64,000 nt of DNA, taken from Cryptomeria japonica (lineage: Eukaryota; Streptophyta; Pinopsida; Cupressales; Cupressaceae). Below, piece after piece: positions 61,495 to 64,000 of the stretch; position 1 is the first letter of the stretch, and each line of letters starts with the position of its first letter. The notes below the pieces were generated by a model. It did not search any database. It worked only from the letters and a program-made list of their open reading frames with translations, and was not told the DNA's origin. Where the stretch lies: the NCBI RefSeq assembly GCF_030272615.1, contig NC_081413.1, positions 336,469,302-336,533,301 on the forward strand, written 5' to 3'. The position numbers and the translations under genes were made by a program.

Positions 61495-61960
61495 TGGAAG
61501 GAATCTCGTATGGGTTCTCTTGACTTCCCAAGGCTTTAGGCCAAATTCCAAGGTGGAACTTAAACTTGTATTATGTTATTTTATTTACTCCTAAGGACGG
61601 TGAACTTGGTGCACTCCTATTAGAGGAGTGTAGTTCTTAGAGAGTGTCTTAGGACTCAAATGGTCCCGATAAGTCTAAGTCTCTAGCCAGAGAACCTCCT
61701 ATCCCAAGTTGGATAGATACCTACCCCATTTGAGTAGATGCCTATCCTGTATTGGATAGATGAAACTTCCTGTCCCATATGGACAGATGCCTAACCCACA
61801 TGGTTAGATGCTCATCCCAGATGGATGAATGCCTATTCTATTTGGATAGATGCCTAGAGTATGCGATTGAATCAAATACCAAATAGGAATAAATAAGTAA
61901 ATAAAAAAAATTAGTCGAAATTAGTCAAATTTTTTGGGTCGAGTAGAGTGGTTTATTACA
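61495..61960 (+). mobile_element. LTR-B fragment, 3' 466 bp
   Basis: Clearly similar to 29490-29949 of LTR-B (GGAATCTCGTATGG, CTTGACTTCCCAAGGCTTTA, the hairpin array, end GTGGTTTATTACA at 61960). Only the 3' part is present. It could be the remains of a truncated 5' LTR belonging to the gypsy-like coding sequence that follows at once, or a separate insertion. No duplication is seen. Confidence 0.75.
61699..61849 (+). repeat. Second copy of the seven-hairpin array
   Basis: Stems: CTATCC/GGATAG (61699-61716), CTACCC/GAGTAG with one mismatch (61721-61737), CTATCC/GGATAG (61742-61759), CTGTCC/GGACAG (61770-61786), CTAACC/GGTTAG (61791-61807), TCATCC/GGATGA (61812-61828), CTATTC/GGATAG with a G-T wobble (61833-61849). 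Order and stems match the copy at 29698-29846 while the loops differ (CATAT, CACAT, CAGAT here; TGTAT, TGTAT, CGGAT there). Confidence 0.8.
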
Positions 61961-62290
61961 AAAACAAGGTATGTAATGTGGTAATAGATTCAGATTCTAT
62001 GGATAACTTGGTTTCAAGTGAAATGGTTGATAAGTTGAATTTGGAAAGAACTCCACATGAAACACTATATAGAGCATTTTGGTTGAATAGTGATCAGTCA
62101 ATTGTGAGGAATGAACAAGCCTTAGTTGAGTTTTAGATTGGTGCATATAAGGATAGAATTATTTGCGATGTTTTTCCAATGAACTGTTGCCACTTAATTC
62201 TAGGAAGGCAGAGAGATATGCTTTGTATGATGGGAGAGAAAATATATTTCAAATTGAGAAAGATGAAAACACTTTTTCTCTAATATTATT
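61948..62290 (+). pseudogene. Retropepsin (aspartic protease) remnant of element G
   Basis: Reads CNVVIDSDSMDNLVSSEMVD, then WLNSDQSIVRNEQALVEF, a stop at about 62134, and in frame after it CDVFPMNCCHLILGRQRDML. This is the RVP-type protease of plant Ty3/gypsy elements, where the catalytic box is normally DSG; here the Gly is Asp, so the enzyme would be inactive even without the stop. The LILGRQ segment is the conserved second half (usually LLLGRPWQ). Confidence 0.8.
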
Positions 62291-62327
62291 GTAGGAGGAT
62301 GACAAAGGGAAAGATAAGATAGCAAGG

Positions 62328-63803
62328 GTGATCATGATAGGCAAGAAGGAGTTTCTAAGGCAGGAAGAAGACAAAAATAGAGAAGGTGCAACCACTAAAA
62401 GAAAAGAGAATGTTGATAAAACAAGTGTAAGCAATGATGCAAGGTTGAAGAGTAAAGGGGAAGATGAGAGAGAGAAGGTCAAAGATGAATTGACCTTGAA
62501 GATTCAAGACAATCTTGAAAGATATGATGAAGGGAAGAGAGTAACAAAGTTTTGTCCATTGAAGGTAAAAGAGGCTAAAGAACAATCAAGTATTGTCATA
62601 ACAATGGGTTATAAGTCTGATAGGACAATGGAAGAAAGGGTAGACACCTTGATGACAAATATAAGAAAAGAGGATAAATCAAGTAAGAGTCATTTGCCTA
62701 TGGAAAGGCAAGATGGGCTTATGAAGCAAGCTAAGACCATGGTGGGGGAAATGTTGTGTCTCTTAGTTACAAAGGAAGATAAGACAAAGGTCCACAAGTC
62801 TGAAAATATAGTGAGGTCAAGGTTTGAAGGTCTGAGACAAGACAAGAGGACAAAAGATGTGATTAACCAAGGTAAAAGGCAAGTGAATGACTTTGGGATG
62901 ATTGAGGTTGAAGATAAGCAAGTTGAGGTTATAGTGTCCAACAAGGATGATGGATAGTTAGATTTTGTTAGCACAAAGGCTTATGAATCTAGTAGGGTAG
63001 AGGTCCTTGAGGAAGAGTGTCAAATGCAAAGAGTGAGTTGTCAAAGAAAAGAAATGGAAGGTAAGGTACAAGGAAAAGTTGCAGTCACCCCAAGAGGTGA
63101 AGATGACAAGATGGTAAGTTGAAGAAGGTCTTAGCATTGGAAGAGACTAAGGATGTGATGTTGACAAAGAAAGGCCAAGAGAAGGCCCAAGGTAGAGTGT
63201 TTGAGAAGACTCCAAGTGAGTTAAAGAAGTGTGATGAAAGTATGGATGGGAAAATGCTATGTCCTATAGGGAAAAGAGAGGTTGGTAGGCAGTCAAAGAC
63301 TGCTATGATAGGGGTTTCAAAAATTGATTCTATAACAGTTCCAAGGATAGAGGACCCGAAGGTGAGTGTGAGGATAGAGAGTAAAGTGAAAGTGGATGTT
63401 TGGCAAGGAAAATGGGGTAGGTTCAAGTGTGCAACAAAGGTAATGAGGATGAGAGTCCAAGAGATGAGGTAAATATTTTTTTGCAGGTACACCATCAAGT
63501 TTTGATGAAGGAAGGGTTAATAGACATGAAACAAGTATGTATGCAACAAGGCAATAGTATCAAGTTGCAAGGCAAAGACAAGTAGGTGGATGTGAGAATG
63601 TTCCAAGGGTGAAGATAAAAACACTTCAATCTCAAATTGGTAAGGTTGTGTTAGAAAATGAAGGAGAAGATGCAATGTCAGATTCATACAAGGGAGAGAT
63701 CAGAGGATGCTTGCAAGGACAATGTGAGAAGATGGAGCAGTATGTAGGTGACATAAAGTGCAAGAGAGTAAAACATGATGCAAATTTCCAATATCTAACC
63801 TAG
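62328..63803 (+). pseudogene. Lys/Glu-rich coding-like region after the protease of element G
   Basis: Reading frames at 62328-62957 (209 codons), 63119-63472 (117 codons) and 63609-63803 (64 codons) are joined by stops and frame changes. The first begins MIMIGKKEFLRQEEDKNRE, similar to the short segment between protease and reverse transcriptase in plant gypsy elements. The rest is rich in Lys, Glu, Asp, Arg and Val, without reverse transcriptase motifs. I do not recognise the family. It may be low-complexity sequence that replaced the polymerase part, or a strongly diverged accessory ORF. Opposite-strand ORFs here (62249-62974, 63085-63498) are shadows. Confidence 0.5.
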
Positions 63804-63921
63804 TGGAAGGGGATACTAGGTGGAAGATAATGTGGAAATAAAGAATACAAATTGATCAAGATATGGAGTGAAGCAATATAGTACTCATGGGATATGAGTC
63901 CCTTTTTCTAGGTCGGTTGTA

Positions 63922-64000
63922 TGGTACAAGGGCACAAAGGCCATTTCATGCATTAGGGGTCAAGTAGTAGGCTTGTAGGTGTTTTGAGTCAATTTAGTGT
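63922..64000 (+). repeat. Start of the second LTR of element G
   Basis: Repeats the first 79 bp of 60861-60940 with about seven to eight differences and is cut by the window end. No strong polypurine tract precedes it; GTGGAAGGGGA at 63803-63813 is the nearest purine run. Confidence 0.65.

Larger units (their letters stand above)
60861..64000 (+). mobile_element. Element G, gypsy-like LTR element, right part outside window
   Basis: Two direct repeats begin at 60861 and 63922 (TGGTGCAGGGCAC and TGGTACAAGGGCAC, then a shared TTAGGGGTCAAGTAGTAGGC and onward to the window edge, about 90% identical over 79 bp). Between them lie a fragment of LTR-B, a retropepsin remnant and a Lys/Glu-rich coding-like region; no reverse transcriptase or integrase is seen. 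I interpret it as an LTR element inserted into Gag of F. The second LTR, and any target duplication, run past 64000. Confidence 0.65.

Overview
The window looks like intergenic DNA from a large, transposon-rich seed-plant nuclear genome. A gymnosperm or another giant plant genome is plausible, but I cannot name the species. The evidence is three L1-type plant LINEs, several LTR families with LTRs of 3 to 4 kb, initiator-Met-tRNA primer binding sites, decayed Ty3/gypsy protease and integrase, copia-type solo LTRs and a CACTA-like terminus. I see no host gene, rRNA, tRNA, CRISPR array or bacterial-type operon. Every coding stretch belongs to a transposon and carries stops or frameshifts.

Layout. 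1-6110: AT-rich sequence without a recognisable gene, rich in a short ACTGT/ACAGT motif. 6135-13982: LINE-A (+), flanked by 24-bp target duplications and split by a 1.6-kb copia-type solo LTR (7916-9507). 14035-20386: LINE-B (+), with RNase H. 20350-20569: a CACTA-like terminus. 20570-21276 and 30460-32318: two pieces of LTR-C (+), split by LINE-C (-, about 21277-30299). LINE-C is itself split by a 3.4-kb solo LTR-B (26512-29949) with a perfect 5-bp duplication. 34749-46770: a complete 12-kb LTR element with two 4.2-kb LTRs, primer binding site, polypurine tract and 5-bp target duplication, but no gag-pol. This is the LARD (large retrotransposon derivative) layout. It sits inside the internal domain of a related element D (-), whose 3.0-kb LTR is 46900-49944. 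49945-58420: pieces of LTR-F (-), interrupted by the 4.15-kb solo LTR-E (52895-57047) and a copia-type LTR (57368-58337). 58421-60860: decayed gag-protease-integrase of gypsy element F (-), without reverse transcriptase. 60861-64000: gypsy-like element G (+), which cuts the F gag and holds a fragment of LTR-B, a protease remnant and a long Lys/Glu-rich region. Its second LTR runs off the window end.

The insertion history can be read from target-site duplications. LINE-A took a copia LTR; LTR-C took LINE-C, which took LTR-B; element D took the LARD; LTR-F took LTR-E. Most intact insertions are solo LTRs, so LTR-LTR recombination has been common here.

The least expected structures are: (i) an array of seven short hairpins near the 3' end of LTR-B, about 22 bp apart, whose stems differ from one another but stay self-complementary, and which recurs with different loops in a second copy 32 kb away; (ii) a third, coiled-coil ORF overlapping the end of ORF2 in LINE-C; (iii) the complete LARD nested in a relative; (iv) a 36-bp GC-rich minisatellite inside LTR-E.
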